From Promicromonospora sp. Populi (lineage in GTDB: Bacteria > Actinomycetota > Actinomycetes > Actinomycetales > Cellulomonadaceae), in assembly GCF_041081105.1 (NCBI RefSeq), contig NZ_CP163528.1, forward strand, positions 806,001 through 870,000: a stretch of 64,000 nucleotides of DNA, in the 5' to 3' direction. Each line of letters begins with the position of its first letter. Positions within the stretch are counted from its first letter, which is position 1. Below the pieces are notes generated by a model. It worked only from the letters and a program-made list of their open reading frames with translations. It did no database searches and was not told the origin of the DNA. The position numbers were made by a program, and so were the translations under genes. Below, piece after piece: positions 62,345 to 64,000 of the stretch.

Positions 62345-62573
62345 GGGTCGTCCGATCGTCGTGTTCCGGGTACGGCGAGGCAGCCCTTCCCGGATCGTGA
62401 GGTCCGACGGTCAGGGCTGTGCTGGAGGGGACGCGTGGGGTGAGGCTGGCGGGGACGCGTACGGGGTGCGATACCCGAGGCAGGTGCAGGGCGGTCGGCT
62501 GCGGCGCGGACCGGTGCGGGTCGGGTTCGGCGGTTGCGGGTGGGGTCGACCGGGCGGGGTCAGTGACGCGGGG
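62345..62573. other. Leader region between the small Cys-rich ORF and ssuA
   Basis: 229 bases, strongly G-rich on the plus strand. No gene is seen. This is where a transcription attenuator for the sulfonate operon would be expected, but no single hairpin stands out clearly by eye. Confidence 0.4.
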
Positions 62574-62690
62574 TCAGTGGCAGAGCCCCGGACAGGTCAG
62601 ACCCGGACAGGCGCGCCGTGGTTCCGGGTTCGGCGCGCGCAACAGGTAGGCGGCCTCGAACGGGAGGCTTCGGTGTGCGTGCTCGGACAT
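62574..62690 (-). CDS. Leaderless Cys-rich leader peptide upstream of the sulfonate operon
   Basis: 38 residues, MSEHAHRSLPFEAAYLLRAP to a Cys-rich end (ACPGLTCPGLCH). A -10 box TATGTT on the minus strand (62703-62698) ends 7 bases before the ATG, so the mRNA should begin with the start codon, and there is no ribosome site. Three Cys codons stand in the last eleven before the stop. Leaderless Cys-ending ORFs of this kind act as cysteine-responsive attenuators before sulfur genes in mycobacteria. The family is not identical to known leaders, so function is inferred from position and composition. Confidence 0.55.
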   Translation of the reverse strand: MSEHAHRSLPFEAAYLLRAPNPEPRRACPGLTCPGLCH

Positions 62691-62900
62691 GCCGCGGAAC
62701 ATAGGTGGCGGCTCGAAGCCTGACGAGGGTTCCCTGGAACTTCTCACGATGCGAGACCAGGTGTGAGACCAGGTGCGAGACCAGTGGGGCGACGGTCGTC
62801 CAGCGCTGCGCTCATCTGGTGCCAGGGTCATCCTTGACCGGGCCCAGAAACGACTTCGTCACGCCACCCTCGGTGATTCGAGGGGACGTGACGAGAAACG

Positions 62901-62985
62901 TGTCCGGAGGGGGACTTGAACCCCCACGCCCGTTAAAGGGCACTAGCACCTCAAGCTAGCGCGTCTGCCATTCCGCCACCCGGAC
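62901..62985 (-). tRNA. tRNA-Leu (anticodon GAG)
   Basis: 85 nt. Acceptor stem GTCCGGG with TCCGGAC, anticodon stem-loop CTAGC-TTGAGGT-GCTAG with GAG in the loop, a long variable arm (TGCCCTTTAACGGGCG) as in class II tRNAs, and the T arm GGGGGTTCAAGTCCCCC. CCA is not encoded. The 200 bases between it and the leader ORF show nothing else. Confidence 0.95.
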
Positions 62986-63104
62986 AGGTGGACCGATCCC
63001 GGCGTTTCCGCCGTTCCGGTGCGGGAAAAACATAGCACGCAGGTCGGGTCGGCTCCGAATTGAAAACGGTGTGACCTGGGTCGCGTGGGGGAGTGAGGCG
63101 GCCG

Positions 63105-63923
63105 TCAGCGGAAGGCGTCGGCGTTCGCCGCGGCCCACTGCTCGAAGGTCGTCGCGGGAGCCCCGGTCACGTCCATGACGGTGGTGGTGGCGACCTGCGG
63201 GCTCTCGACCATCCAGGCGAACCCTTCTAGGTACCACCCGGCGTACTCGCCCATGGCCGGCTCCAGCACCGCCGTGGCCTCGTCGAGCGAGACCTGCTTG
63301 AAGACCACCTCGCGGCCGAGGACCTGGCCGAGCCGCCGGGCGCGCTCCGCGCGCGTCATCGTCTCGGGGCCGGTCACGGTGTGCACGCGGCCCTCGTGGT
63401 TGTCCCCGAGCGGCCCGTTCCCGAGCAGCACCGCCGCGGCCACCCGGGCGATGTCGTCCATGGCGACCGGAGCGTTCGCCGCCTCCGGATACGGCTCCCG
63501 CACCTCTCCCGTGGTCCGGACCTGGTCGGCCCAGACCGTCGTGTTCTCGACGAACTCCCCGGCGTACAGGTGGGTCCATGCGAGCCCGGACGCCTCGACG
63601 GCCTGCGCGATCGGCTGCCAGTCGGTGGTCTCGTCACCCGAGAGGTCGACGATGTGCCGCACGCCCGCCTCCCGCGCCAGCCGGACGACGTCGGTCACCG
63701 TCCCCAGGACCGGGGCCAGGTACAGCCGCTCGACCCCGGCGAACGCCGCCGGGAGTGTCTCGGGCCGGCCGAGGTAGCCGCGGGCGACCTCCACGCTGTC
63801 GGGCAGCTGCGCCTTGGCGGGGTTGATGGTGAGGGCTCGCACGTCGTCAGCGCCTCCGGCGAGCAGATGGTCCACGACCATTCGGCCGATGTTTCCCGTT
63901 GCGCCGGTCACCAGGATCTTCAT
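63105..63923 (-). CDS. NmrA-like NAD(P)H-binding protein
   Basis: 272 residues. The Rossmann motif ILVTGATGNIGRMVVDHLLA starts the protein; VRHIVDLSGDETTDW and WTHLYAGEFVENT follow, as in NmrA/HSCARG-like atypical SDRs that lack the Tyr-x3-Lys pair and bind NAD(P)H as sensors or reductases. Related quinone reductase QorB-like proteins share the layout. A single gene near the window edge; a complete ribosome site is not obvious. Confidence 0.88.
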   Translation of the reverse strand: MKILVTGATGNIGRMVVDHLLAGGADDVRALTINPAKAQLPDSVEVARGYLGRPETLPAAFAGVERLYLAPVLGTVTDVVRLAREAGVRHIVDLSGDETTDWQPIAQAVEASGLAWTHLYAGEFVENTTVWADQVRTTGEVREPYPEAANAPVAMDDIARVAAAVLLGNGPLGDNHEGRVHTVTGPETMTRAERARRLGQVLGREVVFKQVSLDEATAVLEPAMGEYAGWYLEGFAWMVESPQVATTTVMDVTGAPATTFEQWAAANADAFR

Positions 63924-64000
63924 CCCGCCAAACTACGGTCCGGGATGGTCGGTCCGCACATGAAAAGTTGTCGAGAGAAGCGGCGTACCGCTACCTTCCG

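Noticed and set aside
62901..62985. tRNA-Leu as an integration site for a mobile element
   Set aside because: No integrase, no repeated tRNA end and no change in composition are seen beside it.

Overview
This window looks like the chromosome of a high-GC, saprophytic Gram-positive actinomycete. Base composition is very GC-rich, GTG starts are frequent, and several sugar ABC importers lack their own ATPase, as is usual where one shared ATPase (MsiK type) serves many importers. A rifamycin-associated element stands in front of a HelR-type RNA polymerase protein, and leaderless promoters are present. The density of secreted and intracellular glycan enzymes (families resembling GH97, GH20, GH9, GH76 and twin pectate-lyase-fold domains) fits the Promicromonosporaceae/Cellulomonadaceae neighbourhood. 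That placement is inference.

Layout. 1-4172: copper export (end of a CopA-type ATPase, a His-rich YHS protein, a RidA protein, and a CopB-type ATPase behind a CsoR-like operator). 4226-10555: secreted GH97-like enzyme, secreted GDPD-CBM6 protein, DUF808 membrane protein, a frameshifted GNAT gene. 10807-12204: SDR plus MerR regulator from a MerR-type promoter with a 19-bp spacer. 12383-27415: a large regulon for an unidentified glycoside or sugar acid: oxidoreductase plus isomerase on the minus strand, then binding protein, two permeases, epimerase, mannonate-dehydratase-like enzyme, ROK regulator, mutarotase-like protein, isomerase, oxidoreductase, LacI regulator, ThuA and a second oxidoreductase. 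27572-42192: an aminosugar (chitin/chitosan oligosaccharide) locus with GNAT, GH9, GH20, an LplABC-like importer, ThuA, isomerase, epimerase, HutC/DasR-like regulator, SIS isomerase/deaminase, BadF-type sugar kinase and a dehydrogenase. 42225-50161: an orphan Tat leader ORF, a 1453-residue secreted protein with two pectate-lyase-like domains, a GntR-LacI hybrid regulator, and a secreted GH76 mannanase. 50197-56972: small housekeeping and unknown genes, RecQ, and HelR under a rifamycin-associated element. 57115-62690: a sulfonate import and desulfonation operon with a Cys-rich leaderless leader ORF. 62901-62985: tRNA-Leu(GAG). 63105-63923: an NmrA-like reductase.

How the parts work together. 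Three putative operator motifs each occur at two places and tie distant operons together: GGCAATCGGTTGCC (14445 and 22383), TAANAC-N5-GTNTTA (14523 and 42225), and the direct repeat TGGTCT-N4-TGGTYT (31903 and 39092). With the repeated gene set of Gfo/Idh oxidoreductase, AP-endonuclease-2-fold isomerase, ThuA and NAD-dependent epimerase, they suggest a coordinated programme. Secreted enzymes release oligosaccharides, ABC importers bring them in, and cytoplasmic oxidation/elimination (3-keto sugar chemistry) and aminosugar enzymes break them down. The substrate assignment is a hypothesis. Two unusual hairpin-repeat arrays (12269-12378 and 27440-27584) separate convergent operons.
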